Positions 53,913-64,000 of a stretch of DNA of 64,000 bases are shown here, in pieces. Location: the NCBI GenBank assembly GCA_001661245.1, contig KV454017.1, positions 916,517-980,516 on the forward strand, read 5' to 3'. The stretch's first letter is position 1, and each line of letters starts with the position of its first letter. Made by a program: the position numbers and the translations under genes. The DNA is from Pachysolen tannophilus NRRL Y-2460. Its lineage: Eukaryota; Ascomycota; Pichiomycetes; Alaninales; Pachysolenaceae. The notes beneath the pieces were generated by a model. The model had not been told where the DNA came from, searched no databases, and saw nothing but the letters and a program-made list of their open reading frames with translations.

Positions 53913-54130
53913 ATTAATCTCCTTTCTATTCTATAAATTGATTTATATTGTCAATCTATTCTCTATCTATATATATATATACCTTTATAAATTATATTAT
54001 ATTATATATAGGAGCTCAAGCTAAAAGAAGCATATCCTCTTTTCACTATGTGACTTCCTAATTTGGAACACTTGATCGTTCGTCGACGACCTTTTGGTTT
54101 TATCATTGGTTTAGTTTGAAATGACCAAGA

Positions 54131-55987
54131 TCAGTTGGGATTGACCAATTTTAAATGCAATAATTCGGTTGCAATTTCCAAGATTTTCTTTTCATTTTGG
54201 ATTAATATCAAAGAGTATTTCAAATTTTTATTTTGTTGGTTTTTCGCAATGATTTGGAGGTATTCTTGGCTAGTTAGACCTCCATCTTTATACATTGATG
54301 ATTTTTTTTCACAAAGATTTAAAAGTATTTTATAAGACTTTGTATTATTCTTGATCAATGATTTGTAAATTTGTTCTGGATTATTTTTCATTAATTTCTT
54401 CAAATCTTTTGAGTTTAAAGTTAATAATTTTGTTAATGCATAAGTCGCCAAGGAAGGTTGACCATTTGATAAGATACGTAATTCTAATTCCCAAGATTGG
54501 AAAAATTCTTCATCATGTTCTTCTTCTTCTTCTTCTTCTTCTCCACAATCACTTGAGCAACAACTATGAGTATGGTTCCCATTTTCTATAGAGTTATTAT
54601 TTAAAGAATCTGCATATTCTTGAAAAATTCGAAATCCTACTTCACTCCACCATTTAAAATGGGGTTTTAAAGTTTTATCAGATTTAGCAAGTCTTAAAGC
54701 TTGCATTCCAAGACCAACATAATCATTTGGGTTTCCAATACTGGTGAAACCATATTTGGATAATAAAATTGGGTTTGATAAATTCCCGTAAGCATTGAAA
54801 ATTTCATTGTTTTTTTGTACTGGTTTTTTAAGCACAATATCAACACATTGGTCTGGAATAAGTTGGTACTCATCATCCAATTCAAAATCTTCATCTTCTT
54901 CTTGTTCCTCCTCATCCTCATCCTCAGCATCCTCTTTTGCTGTGGCCTCCAATTCCTTTTCTAATTCATTAATATAGCTGATAGTGATCTCACCAAGTGG
55001 TTCATGACTTTCTTGATCCATATCAGATGCATCACTCATATTTTCTCCATCCTTCTCTTCATCAGATACTCCATCTTCTGATGCTCCATCTTCTAGATCC
55101 ATATCCTCCCAATTTTCGGCTTCATTCTCAGTTTCACTTTCGTTTTCTTCTTCTTCGCTATCTGGTGCACCATACTCATTATGCCCACATCCATCTTCCC
55201 TCCCGCAAAATGGACACACATCATTTACAGTTTCAAAATGTACATGTTCATTCCCAAAACTATCATGATTAAACAAATCTGCACCTGGAACCAAGGCAAG
55301 TTCATGATATGCATCAATTTCAAAAGCTCTTGATGCAATTGCAGCACATATTGCAGCAAAACATTTAAATTTATACAAATTCTCTTTTTCAAAATCTGAA
55401 TTTTTGGATAATGATAATTCATAAGGAATTGTCATTAAATTAGAAATATTTTTCGAAAATTGTAAAGATTGCATAAATACTTCCTGTACTTCAGTTGGAT
55501 CTATTACACCTAATATTTCCGCTTCTGTTCCCTTTAACAACAGCTGTTCTTCTTCCAGCCATAATGATGGAGGTAATATAAGATGATCTTCATCTATGTT
55601 TTGCTCATTATCGTAATAGTTTATCGATTGAATATAATCATACCAAGGTGAAGATTCCCCAATTGATTTTTCATAGATAAACGCCAATACAACAGCTTGC
55701 ATTCCAGAAATCCCATAATCATATAACAAGTTAGAAATACAAGAGTTCTGTGCGCTTAATATTGAATCTTTTGAAATTCTTAAAAATAAATCATCACTAT
55801 TCTCATTCTCATTCTCATCGTAATCTTCCTCATCCTCATCAACTGGATTTAAATCTTTCTTAGCAAACACTCCTATCCCTCCTTCCGGGGATTCTCTTAC
55901 GTCAAGCACATCTTCATTCCAAAAACATTTATTCTCCGGGTCTCGAAGCCATTTCATCAAGTTGGATACATTTTTAGTGGTGGCCAT
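54131..55987 (-). CDS. RKM3: SET-domain protein lysine methyltransferase, Rkm3-like
   Basis: A 618-aa protein of the SETD6/RKM type. An N-terminal SET segment (GGIGVFAKKDL, SILSAQNSCISNLL) is separated by a helical insert from the SET core ASRAFEIDAYHELALVPGADLFNHD and the later NAYGNLSNPILLSKYGF, whose Tyr and Asn-His pair are typical. A zinc-like cysteine cluster CPFCGREDGCGH follows the core, and then a very acidic Asp/Glu insert of about 100 residues. The arrangement and opening motifs resemble Rkm3, which modifies ribosomal protein L42. Other RKM enzymes are possible. The C-terminus has the Rubisco-methyltransferase-like substrate-binding helices. Confidence 0.7.
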   Translation of the reverse strand: MATTKNVSNLMKWLRDPENKCFWNEDVLDVRESPEGGIGVFAKKDLNPVDEDEEDYDENENENSDDLFLRISKDSILSAQNSCISNLLYDYGISGMQAVVLAFIYEKSIGESSPWYDYIQSINYYDNEQNIDEDHLILPPSLWLEEEQLLLKGTEAEILGVIDPTEVQEVFMQSLQFSKNISNLMTIPYELSLSKNSDFEKENLYKFKCFAAICAAIASRAFEIDAYHELALVPGADLFNHDSFGNEHVHFETVNDVCPFCGREDGCGHNEYGAPDSEEEENESETENEAENWEDMDLEDGASEDGVSDEEKDGENMSDASDMDQESHEPLGEITISYINELEKELEATAKEDAEDEDEEEQEEDEDFELDDEYQLIPDQCVDIVLKKPVQKNNEIFNAYGNLSNPILLSKYGFTSIGNPNDYVGLGMQALRLAKSDKTLKPHFKWWSEVGFRIFQEYADSLNNNSIENGNHTHSCCSSDCGEEEEEEEEHDEEFFQSWELELRILSNGQPSLATYALTKLLTLNSKDLKKLMKNNPEQIYKSLIKNNTKSYKILLNLCEKKSSMYKDGGLTSQEYLQIIAKNQQNKNLKYSLILIQNEKKILEIATELLHLKLVNPN

Positions 55988-56333
55988 GGTATCAGTTGGT
56001 ATTAGTTATCCATAGACTCTTCAATAGTAAGAAATGCTTCTGTATGGGGAAACTGAAAAATTTAAACACTAAAAGAAAAAAAAAAAAATTTTTTTTCTTT
56101 TCACTTTTTTCAAGTAAAATTACATAATATTAAATTGAACTCTGATATCTATCTTTCACATATGGATTAGTTTATATTTGAATTTGAGTTATTATAGAAT
56201 AGGAAATTTGTATTAGTAGTATCACGGTTGATGATAATTATTTTATTGAATCTGGGGTATAGAAGTATGGACTGATGGATAGAGAGATATAGATACATAT
56301 GGGACACTATTATTAAGGTAAAAAATAATAGAT
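55988..56333. other. upstream region of the RKM3-like gene
   Basis: 346 bp between the methyltransferase start and tRNA-Arg. AT-rich, with an A13-T8 junction near 56080-56098 and a near-Mig1 element (GAATCTGGGG) at about 56248. No coding frame. Confidence 0.45.
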
Positions 56334-56406
56334 GCCCGTGTAGCGTAATGGTTAACGCGTTTGACTTCTAATCAAAAGATTCTGGGTTCGACTCCCAGCA
56401 TGGGTG
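56334..56406 (+). tRNA. tRNA-Arg (TCT anticodon)
   Basis: 73-nt cloverleaf without intron: acceptor GCCCGTG paired to CATGGGT, D loop TAATGGTTAA, anticodon stem TTTGA/TCAAA around loop CTTCTAA giving UCU, and T arm GGGTTCGACTCCC. It decodes AGA, by far the commonest arginine codon in this window. It stands upstream of the convergent MRX8-like gene. Confidence 0.95.
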
Positions 56407-56509
56407 CATTAATTTTTTTATTTTTAAATTTCATTTAATTTTATTATTTCAATTTCAATTTCTATTTGATCTACTTTTACTTATATACAAAGTTTTCTTT
56501 CCTTTTTTT

Positions 56510-57736
56510 TTATTTGGCCTGCCTTCTTAGATTTTGTTGTGTATTTCTTTTCTTTAAGATTTTTTCATTTTCATCTTCAATTTTCTTTTTTTTCTTTGGA
56601 ATTACTTTAGTAACATCATCAAATCCACAATATTTTAAAATACTAACTCTTAATTCATCAAATCCTGTTCTTTTAAGGTATTCAGTTGCAACACTATTTA
56701 CAAAGAAAAAATTAGGTTGAATTGGAGAATTTTGGAAAATTAAATCTTCATCAATATAATTTTTAATACGTTGAACAAATTGTTCTTTTGTTAATTTTTT
56801 AGTAATTTTATCAATTTTTGTGAAAATTACATCAAATGGTATACGCATTTTAACCAATGTATCTATTATTACTCTATCTGTATCTTTTATACCTTCTTTT
56901 GCACTTATTATCAAGAAGCATCGTGATAAGTTTCTTCTTTTTTGTAAATATTCCAAACATAATTCACCTTGCCATTCTTTACCTTTTGCTCCATAACCTG
57001 GAGAATCAACAACTCTAATTACACCACCAACGTTATAAAAAATTAAAGTTGGAGTATAACCTGCAAATCTTTTAACACCTGCATATTTTACACTTGGTCT
57101 CTTTGTACTTAAATCATTAAATAAACAATTTAAAATAGATGATTTACCAACATTACATCTACCTAACAATAAAATTTCTGGTAATTTATTAAAAGTATCT
57201 TGTCTTTCTTCTCTCATTTCTAATAATTCTTGATATTTATCTAATTTTTTCAATTTTGTTAATTCTTTTAAAGAATTTTCATCTAATATTGGATTTAAAT
57301 TTTCATTTTCATCATTTTCAAGTTCATCTTTTTCATTTTCATTTTCTTCAACATTTGCTAAAGATTCTTCTTTTTCAAATCTTTTTTTTTCACCTGGTAT
57401 ATCTTGATATTTATAAATTTCCCAATTTATTTCAATTTTTGCATCATTAAAAAATTCATTTGCCTTGTGTAATTCTGATGCTTTAGGTTTTGGATTTGCT
57501 AATTGATCTCTAAATTGATCATTTAAAATATTTGCAGTGAAAATATTAACAAAAAGTTTATCACGTTTTTGTTTTCTTTGCTTAACCCCAATTTTAGAAC
57601 CAAAATTGGATCCAGAATTGGTCTTATTCAATATTGAATCAACATCAATACCAGCTAATGGGTGTTGTACCTTCAATAAACACTGAGAATGAAACCTACA
57701 CCTAAGAATCTTACCACCAAGCCTAGATTCAAACAT
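56510..57736 (-). CDS. MRX8: EngB/YihA-type mitochondrial GTPase, Mrx8-like
   Basis: A 408-aa protein beginning MFESRLGGKILRCRFHSQ, a basic N-terminus fit for mitochondrial targeting; the preceding in-frame codons contain no ATG. A charged Lys/Glu/Asn linker leads to the GTPase domain: LLGRCNVGKSSILN (G1), VVDSPGYG (G3), FTKIDKI (G4) and VNSV (G5-like). This is the TrmE-Era-EngA-like subfamily of EngB, represented in S. cerevisiae by Mrx8 (YDR336W), linked to mitochondrial gene expression. The C-terminal tail is very basic. Its 3' end is about 100 bp from tRNA-Arg, and it is divergent from MDH1. Confidence 0.85.
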   Translation of the reverse strand: MFESRLGGKILRCRFHSQCLLKVQHPLAGIDVDSILNKTNSGSNFGSKIGVKQRKQKRDKLFVNIFTANILNDQFRDQLANPKPKASELHKANEFFNDAKIEINWEIYKYQDIPGEKKRFEKEESLANVEENENEKDELENDENENLNPILDENSLKELTKLKKLDKYQELLEMREERQDTFNKLPEILLLGRCNVGKSSILNCLFNDLSTKRPSVKYAGVKRFAGYTPTLIFYNVGGVIRVVDSPGYGAKGKEWQGELCLEYLQKRRNLSRCFLIISAKEGIKDTDRVIIDTLVKMRIPFDVIFTKIDKITKKLTKEQFVQRIKNYIDEDLIFQNSPIQPNFFFVNSVATEYLKRTGFDELRVSILKYCGFDDVTKVIPKKKKKIEDENEKILKKRNTQQNLRRQAK

Positions 57737-58819
57737 AAACCTCAAGATATTTCAAATTTTTGAAAAATCACAAACGTCACCGATGAGATAAGTAAATTAG
57801 TTAGTTTTTTAGTTTAAAAAATTTTTTTATCTTTCACATATATAAAATGTAAATGTGAAAAAGTAGTGTGGGGTTTTCTTTTCAAAATCAATTTATTAAA
57901 TTACAAAATTAAACAGACCATAAGTTATTTAAACATTTAATTGACGGAATCAAGATACCCGTTCATTCAAGATAGATCAATTACGAAGCAAAAGTAATTT
58001 TTTTTTTTTAACTCAAAACACCAATCCTAAGTAATAATATATAAAAATTGTTTTGCAGCTAGCAAAATAAAATAAAAAAAATTATTATTTTTTAAATTTT
58101 TTTTAATTGATCTATGTGCGCAAGCACAGTTTATGCGTTCGCATACGTGTACACAGTTAGATTAGATAAAGCGATGCGCACTAAAGTACTCAAAAAATTT
58201 TAGTTTTGCGCGCGCTTTTAAAATTTAAAAATCTTTATGGCCTATAACATTAACTCTCTTTCCTCGGAGCCGAATCACTTATTAAAAATAATGACTGACT
58301 GGCCATTTTTCAATAATAATAATAATAATAATATAAACGGTTCAAGGCAACGAACGGGTTACCCTTTGACGAGTTACACTTTGCTATTATTATTCTACTT
58401 TATTAAAAAATAAAATATTCGCGCGCAAGAGAAATCCTAATAGTAAGTTTTATAAAAGAAAAAATCAGAAAATAGCTTTGTAAACAGGAATTAAAACTGT
58501 GGTCAAATAAGGAAAAGAAAGGTGAGAAAAAAAAAATTGGAATAAAATGTATGTGTTTAAAATAATATATATAAAAAGACAATTTAAATAAAGTATTTCT
58601 ATATATCTAAAGGGAAATTTCCTTCTTTTTTTTTTTCGTAATTTTTTTAATTTGCTAAATTAAATTAAAACTAAAAATTAATTTTTTTTTTGTTTTTATA
58701 TATTCAATTTAATTCAATTCAATTTAGTAATTAATAATTAGTAATTGTATTGTTTGATAATATTCAATTTTTAAAATTTAAATAAAGAAAGAAAAAGAAA
58801 AGAATTCTTTTTATTAAAA
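57737..58819. other. long divergent promoter, MRX8-like / MDH1
   Basis: Nearly 1.1 kb without a credible coding frame. It contains a cluster of alternating TGCGCA, GTGCGC and GCGCGC motifs at about 58115-58220 and another GCGCGC at 58420, unusual in this AT-rich window; a TCGGAGCCGA inverted element at 58265; an AATAAT repeat (58312-58332); and a long TATA/T-rich leader just before MDH1. A spacer this long suggests elaborate regulation of MDH1. Confidence 0.55.
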
Positions 58820-59824
58820 ATGTTTTCCAGAATTACTCGTCGTCAATTTTCCACAACTCCATCAACTGCTTATAAGACAGTTGTATTAGGTGCTGCTGGT
58901 GGTATTGGTCAACCATTATCATTGTTGATGAAGTTGAACCATAAGGTTACTCAGTTGTCATTATACGATTTAAGAAATGCTCCAGGTGTTGCTGCTGATC
59001 TTTCCCATATTCCAACCAATTCTGTTGTTAAAGGTTTTACTCCTGATAATGAAGGTTTAGCTGGTGCTCTTAAAGATGCTGATGTTGTTTTAATTCCAGC
59101 AGGTGTTCCAAGAAAACCAGGTATGACCAGAGATGATTTATTCAAGACCAATGCTTCAATTGTTAGAGACTTGGCCAAGGCCATTGCTGACAATGCTCCA
59201 AAAGCTGCTGTCTTGGTTATTTCTAACCCAGTCAATTCAACTGTTCCAATTGTTGCTGAAGTCTTCAAATCAAAAGGTGTTTACAACCCAAAGAAATTAT
59301 TTGGTGTCACCACATTGGATGTCTTGAGAGCTTCAAGATTTACTTCTGAAGTCTTGGGAACTAACCCAGTTCAGGAAAAAGTCACTGTTGTTGGTGGTCA
59401 TTCAGGTATTACAATTGTTCCATTATTATCCCAAACAAAAAAGAAGGATTTTGATCCAGAAGTTCGTGATGCTTTAACCCATAGAATTCAATTTGGTGGT
59501 GATGAAGTTGTTCAAGCTAAACAAGGTGCTGGTTCTGCAACTTTATCAATGGCACAAGCAGGTGCAAGATTTGCAAACTCTGTCTTGAGCGGTTTAGCAG
59601 GTGAAACAGATGTTGTTGAACCAACATATGTTGACAGTCCTTTATTCAAGAGTGAAGGTATTGATTTCTTTTCTTCAAAAGTTACCTTGGGTACTGAAGG
59701 TGTTAAAGAAGTCCATGGATTAGGTGAAATCTCTTCTTATGAACAAGATTTAATTAACAAGGCTAAGGAAACTTTAATTAAAAACATTCAAAAAGGTGTC
59801 ACCTTTGTTAAGGAAAACCCATAA
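58820..59824 (+). CDS. MDH1: mitochondrial malate dehydrogenase
   Basis: A 334-aa enzyme of the TCA cycle converting malate and NAD to oxaloacetate. [19 protein letters not shown] is a typical mitochondrial presequence; [16 protein letters not shown] is the NAD-binding loop; [16 protein letters not shown] carries the substrate-binding arginines; [11 protein letters not shown] and [14 protein letters not shown] (catalytic His) follow. No peroxisomal signal at the C-terminus (KENP), so this is the mitochondrial form and not Mdh3. Codon bias is strong and CTG is absent in frame. Its upstream region is the longest gene-to-gene spacer that lies between intact genes here. Confidence 0.97.
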   Translation: MFSRITRRQFSTTPSTAYKTVVLGAAGGIGQPLSLLMKLNHKVTQLSLYDLRNAPGVAADLSHIPTNSVVKGFTPDNEGLAGALKDADVVLIPAGVPRKPGMTRDDLFKTNASIVRDLAKAIADNAPKAAVLVISNPVNSTVPIVAEVFKSKGVYNPKKLFGVTTLDVLRASRFTSEVLGTNPVQEKVTVVGGHSGITIVPLLSQTKKKDFDPEVRDALTHRIQFGGDEVVQAKQGAGSATLSMAQAGARFANSVLSGLAGETDVVEPTYVDSPLFKSEGIDFFSSKVTLGTEGVKEVHGLGEISSYEQDLINKAKETLIKNIQKGVTFVKENP

Positions 59825-60350
59825 TTTTTGTTTTCTATATATGATGAATAGATTCAAACCATCAATTTAACTTAATTTAATTTAATTTAATTTATTTTTA
59901 CCTTATTTTTTTTTATATTATTATTATTACTATTATTATTAAAAAACCAAGTATATAACTATTCCTATCTTAAATTTTTTTTTTTTTTTTTTTTTTTTTT
60001 ACTCTTCAAATTATTATTTATAAAGTCAGTGTGAAAAGTATGGAATAACATAGTTTATTAATGTACAAACAAGATAGATAATGAACCTTTTACCCTATAG
60101 TTTTATATATCATCATCTCTCAAAACAAAAACAGCCCCTTATTTGTTTTTTCATCTCTTGAAAACAGCCGCCAAAAAAAAATAAAAAATGAACAGGGGCG
60201 CTCCATTGAATTTTTTTCAAAAATAATGTTGTTAGGGGCTGTTAAGTTCTTAACTAAGTTGGAATAACCAATTAGGGGCTTTCGCAGTACTGATATTATT
60301 CAGATTACGCTAATAATTAAAAGAAAGAAAGAAAGAAAGAGATATTGGCT
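59825..60350. other. MDH1 3' flank and flank of the transporter relic
   Basis: AT-rich with an AATTT repeat just after MDH1, a T24 run (59977-60000) and, from about 60130, scattered GGGGCTGTT/ACAGCCCC words. The same GGGGCTGTT word recurs near 62511, before the intact transporter, so this part is probably the duplicated upstream flank. GAAA repeat at 60324-60340. Confidence 0.5.
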
Positions 60351-61302
60351 TGCAGGATGCATAATACATGGTGCATAAAGTTACATATGGTGTTTTTCCC
60401 AAATATTTCCTTTACTACCTTTCTCAACTTTACTTTCTAACTTATCATTTTTCACAACAGCTAACGCACAGACTGTAGGTCATGAAAAGACTTTTGTTAT
60501 TGGATTATTTTTCTTGGGGATTTTCTCCATAATGACTGCAGTGGTTGATAATATATATGTTATTATTGTAATTAGAACACTTCAAAATTTAGCTGCTTCT
60601 GCAACTGTTCTTCCATCGTTTGCTATTATTGTAAATAATTTTACATGTGAAATGTTAAATATGGCCTTGGGTGCACTTTCAGGGATATTGAGTGTTTAAG
60701 AGTTGTTGTTGGTAATTCGTCCATGATATCAGCTGTTAAGATACATCTGTTTTTTATTCCTTTATTTATTTTTGCCTCTTTCTTCAGTCTGTTTTATGAC
60801 AAATGTTTGTCTCCAAAATGGTGCTGCTTCACAGGTATAGCTATTGCTCTTGTTGGTGCAATATTATTGACAAGAATGAGAGAAAGTAATACAAACTACT
60901 GGAATCTTGGATCACCTGGTTTCATCCTATCTGCAATAGGTATGAGTTTATATCCTGTAAATTATTTAAATATGATTACGTTGGCCCACTCCTCTAGAAA
61001 TGCAAGGTTTAATTTCAGGAATATGTTTAACTATGGCACAACTTGGAACTGCAGTTTTTTTCTCTGTGATTACATCTTTAATTGGAAATTCTGATTCAGA
61101 AAATACTTCATTTTGTTGAATTGAATAAACGCTATAGCGATTCATATTATGCGTATTGGCAGTTTTACTGATTGCATATTTATTAGCAGATGCAATCAAT
61201 CCAACAGAAGAAGAAGATAAAGAAAAATCTGCAGCATTCGTTGCTAATGATGGGTGTATCTCAACTGCATCAAACGCCAGTGCGGCTTCGTCCAAGCTTT
61301 AA
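60351..61302 (+). pseudogene. decayed MFS transporter gene, DHA2-like
   Basis: Relic of the gene that starts at 63016. Its upstream part (60351-60469) matches 62717-62830, including GTGCATAAAGTTACAT and AACGCAC. The relic then jumps to the equivalent of 63270 (GTAGGTCAT-AAAAGAC), so about 440 bp with the start codon and first helices are gone. It stays about 85-90 percent alike to position 63495, then jumps again to the equivalent of 63965, losing some 470 bp. The remaining 3' part reads as membrane helices in shifting frames (GLISGICLTMAQLGTAVFF; AVLLIAYLLADAINPTEEED) with several stops and frameshifts. It cannot encode a transporter. It is a host-gene duplicate, not a mobile element. Confidence 0.88.
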
Positions 61303-63015
61303 GCTTCAACTTCATTGAGAAAAAAAAAAATTATAAGCTGAATTCTGGTGGTGTTATTGAAGCTGTTAATGAAAATGCAAAAAAATCAAACCGAATACAC
61401 TTTAAGCGTATAAATGTTTTTTTTTTTTTTTTGCTTTTCGATGAATTGTGCTCCATGCATCTCTTCTCAAAATTTCCACAAGAAGCGGAATTCATATACA
61501 AAATCTATATATATATCTATATATACACTTGGTTCTATGCAATCTTTGGCTTGAAATAATTGAAAAGTATTAATTAATAACAAATAACTGCTGCAAAATA
61601 GGTTTCTTCTTATCATGGGTCCTAAGTTAAACGAATTTTGTATAAACTACGTATATATTTATATTTGTAATACAGACAGGTTTTTCCTTTTGGCGTTTTG
61701 CTTCTTAGACATCAAATTGTATTAGTAATGCTTTAATTATTGTTATCTAGTTGTGTGGCTCATTTAAGATGAGACGCAAATAAAAAATCTTATGTTTTTT
61801 AATCTAAGGCTGTATGGGGTTTTTATCAAGGTATTACTAATACAACATTAGATAAAAAGATTGGCCTGAATGGTGGATGCATTTGATCTTGAAATGAGAT
61901 TATGGTAGTAGTTAGGAATAAGTCCAATTGATCCAATTGTCAAAAGTTCTTGAACGAACAAAAAGAGAAACTATCCAGAAGATTTTTGTAAAAATTTTTC
62001 AGTATGCAAGTGATGCAGATAGTATAATTGTTTTTGCTGCAAAGACAAAACTTTGTTCAGTTGTCTTTATATTATACCAAAAGAATAAAAAAAAATTATC
62101 AAGATCCCTTAAATTTCGAGTTAACTAAAAACCATCAAGTTTTGCTTTGTTTCTTATCCTCTCTCTCTCTTTTTTGGAAAACCCCCAGACGAATTGGGTG
62201 AAATGAAAAGTTATGAAAATTATCTTCATACCAAGCATCAACAGCATCGATAGTATCATAACCAAGAACCAAGTTTTCTCCACATAGATCGTTATAGTGC
62301 TTTAACACTTCTTAAGTACAAGCATACACACTTGGATAATCAGCAACAAATATTTCCAAGCTGAAGCTCTAGCTCAGTTCCAGCTCTTAATCCAAAGCAA
62401 ACAAATCTGATTATGTACTTATGAACCTAAAGCAGGATCAAAACCACAAGGGCTGTCTGCAGTTTCTTTTTTTTTTCTTTTATTTTTTTCAAAAGAAATT
62501 CCCATTTTAAAGGGGCTGTTGCCCTCTTTAATCTCAATTAGGTGGCTGTAGCAAGTTTTTTTTCTTTATTTTCTTTTAGTTTTCCTTTTTTGCTTATCCC
62601 TTAACTTTAAGGGCTGCGATGGCCTATCTCAGCCTTTCAATTTTATTAAAAAGAGAACGAAAAAAATTTAAAAAGAAAAAAATTTTTCTTAAAAAAAAAG
62701 GAAAAAAATAAAAAAATTTTAGCATGCATGATACATTGTGCATAAAGTTACATTTCTTTTCTAAGTATTTCTATTACTACTATTCTCATCATACTCTTTG
62801 ATATATCTTTTTACACGCAGTTAACGCACGAAACACTTGTATTGATTATTTAACTGTAAGATGATTACTAATGTCTGGTGAAACAGAAACAATATATATA
62901 TATATATATATATAGATATGTATATATATAGGGACAAGTTTGCTCTTGCAAGTTCTTGAATCATCTTGTAGAAGGAGAAGGGTTTAAGGGAAGAGAAAAA
63001 AAGATATATAGTATA
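61303..63015. other. gene-free region between transporter relic and intact copy
   Basis: 1.7 kb without a supported gene, the longest in the window. Short frames (for example 61928-62128) have no recognisable features. The last 300 bp (62717-62832) are homologous to the flank before the relic, and a TA/GATA microsatellite at 62891-62930 precedes the transporter leader. The remainder may be unrecognisable older remnants of the duplication. Confidence 0.55.
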
Positions 63016-64000
63016 ATGTTTAGTACTATTATCGACAAAGTTACAAAATTTAGAGTTAAGGTGCATCCTTATTTTCAAAATAAATTTTTATTATTTTTCA
63101 TAATAGCCAGTTCTCAAGTGATTGATAATGTTAATGTAACTGGGTATATGTCTAATGTGGAGTTTATTGAGGAGAAATATGGTGTTGAGTACGCATTAGC
63201 AAGTTGGACATTATCTGCTTATTCTGTAGCTTTTGCAAGTTTTATTCTGTTTTTCGGTAGAGTTGCTGATATTGTAGGTCATCAAAAGACTTTTGTTACT
63301 GGATTATTTTTCTTGGGAATTTTTTCCATAATAACTGCAGTAGTTGATAATATATATGTTATTATTGTATTTAGAGCACTTCAAGGTTTAGCTGCTTCTG
63401 CAACTGTTCCTCCATCATTTGCTATTATTGCAAATAGTTTTACTGGAAAATCTTTAAATATAGCATTGGGTGCACTTTCAGGGATTTTAGTTATTTCCTT
63501 TGGTATTGGAATTATCTTGGGTGGTGCTTTTGCTGAAACTTCAATTGGTTATAAAGGAATTGGTTGGGTAACCACTGGTTGTGCATTCTTATGTTGTGCT
63601 GCTTCATTTTTTGCATTAAAACCAATTGAACAAAAAATAAGTGCTGGAAGCTTGCATAAGTTGGATTACATTGGTGTCTTTATATTTATATCTGCTGCTA
63701 TTCTATTAGTTACTGGTTTCACGGAAGCTGGTGAATCTTGGAAAAAACCAAGAGCTTACGTACCAATTATTGTATCAGTATTATTATTCTTGTTTTTCTT
63801 TCTTTGGGAAACTGTTATATTAACAGGTAAGAGAGCTAAAAATATTGATTTATTTGTACCAAAGAAAATGTGGAAAATTAGAAATTTTAAATCATTACCT
63901 GTAACAGCATTACTATTATATGGTTCATTTTTTTGTATTATTTTAATTTCTGTTGAATATGCAAGAATTGTTGTTGGTAATTCACCTATAATATCAGCTG
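63016..64000 (+). CDS. MFS transporter, DHA2-like (Atr1/Amf1 type), cut by window end
   Basis: Open frame from ATG 63016 to the edge of the window, 328 codons, 3' end missing. The first 11 residues are followed by at least eight hydrophobic helices. FFIIASSQVIDNVNVTGYM is helix 1 of DHA2 drug:H+ antiporters; WTLSAYSVAFASFILFFGRV-DIVGHQK is the motif A region after helix 2; FRALQGLAASATVPPSFA-I is helix 4; and GGAFAETSIGYKGIGW is motif C-like. S. cerevisiae relatives are Atr1 (aminotriazole and boron efflux) and Amf1 (ammonium); substrate cannot be assigned. A close, decayed duplicate lies 2.6 kb upstream. No in-frame breaks are seen in the part present. Confidence 0.88.
   Translation, partial: MFSTIIDKVTKFRVKVHPYFQNKFLLFFIIASSQVIDNVNVTGYMSNVEFIEEKYGVEYALASWTLSAYSVAFASFILFFGRVADIVGHQKTFVTGLFFLGIFSIITAVVDNIYVIIVFRALQGLAASATVPPSFAIIANSFTGKSLNIALGALSGILVISFGIGIILGGAFAETSIGYKGIGWVTTGCAFLCCAASFFALKPIEQKISAGSLHKLDYIGVFIFISAAILLVTGFTEAGESWKKPRAYVPIIVSVLLFLFFFLWETVILTGKRAKNIDLFVPKKMWKIRNFKSLPVTALLLYGSFFCIILISVEYARIVVGNSPIISA

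Noticed and set aside
61928-62128. 66-codon frame between the transporter copies
   Set aside because: Low-complexity end, no domain, and no resemblance to the transporter or other genes seen here.
61303-63015. Mobile element or LTR in the gene-poor right end
   Set aside because: No terminal repeats, target duplications or transposase/reverse-transcriptase motifs found; the repeats here are explained by duplication of the transporter and its promoter.

Overview
The window is nuclear DNA of an AT-rich budding yeast (Saccharomycotina). Almost every long reading frame resembles a S. cerevisiae or Candida protein. Spacers are short and AT-rich. The introns are few, mostly close to the start codon, and use GTATGT/GTAAGT donors. 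The most informative point is the genetic code. CTG codons in PAM16, GIM5, AHP1 and GBE1 fall where relatives carry alanine, not leucine. This suggests a yeast of the CUG-Ala clade (Pachysolen/Nakazawaea type, translation table 26). Leucines written for CTG in standard translations should therefore be read as probable alanines. Family names rest on recognising motifs and remembered homologues; no database search was run.

Layout. 0.3-6 kb: ZC3H3/Red5-like zinc-finger protein (four exons), RQT4, an FAD amine oxidase. 6.7-16.8 kb: PAM16, SET3 (frame broken at a T9 run), RSC9, GIM5, RAD10 and a leucine-rich protein. 17-28 kb, metabolic: ALO1, a PGA3-type reductase, tRNA-Ala, dihydropyrimidinase PYD2, GSM1 and glycogen branching enzyme. 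28-36 kb: two paralogous Zn2Cys6 regulators flank RPL4. 36-54 kb: HMT1, then a block that keeps the gene neighbourhood of S. cerevisiae YKR014-YKR019 (IRS4, IML2-type gene, HEL1, MIC60, YPT52), with AHP1, ARP4 and a RIC8-like gene interspersed. 54-60 kb: RKM3-like methyltransferase, tRNA-Arg, MRX8-like GTPase, MDH1. 60-64 kb: a decayed MFS transporter copy and an intact relative that runs off the right edge. This is the only gene-poor, accessory-looking part.

What stands out: (1) CTG read as Ala; (2) the IML2-type gene is cut in two, its 5' half inverted relative to its 3' half; (3) three reading frames are interrupted by single-base length differences in homopolymers (SET3, RIC8, the second Zn2Cys6 gene); (4) YPT52 has a 20-nt micro-exon encoding the P-loop, and PAM16 has a first coding exon that is only the ATG; (5) likely regulatory sites fit their genes: a Tbf1-type inverted repeat before RPL4, Mig1-type sites before GSM1 and GBE1, a Yap1 element before AHP1, and a CGG-N9-CCG element before PYD2. 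I found no retroelement, CRISPR array or clearly new multi-gene system.
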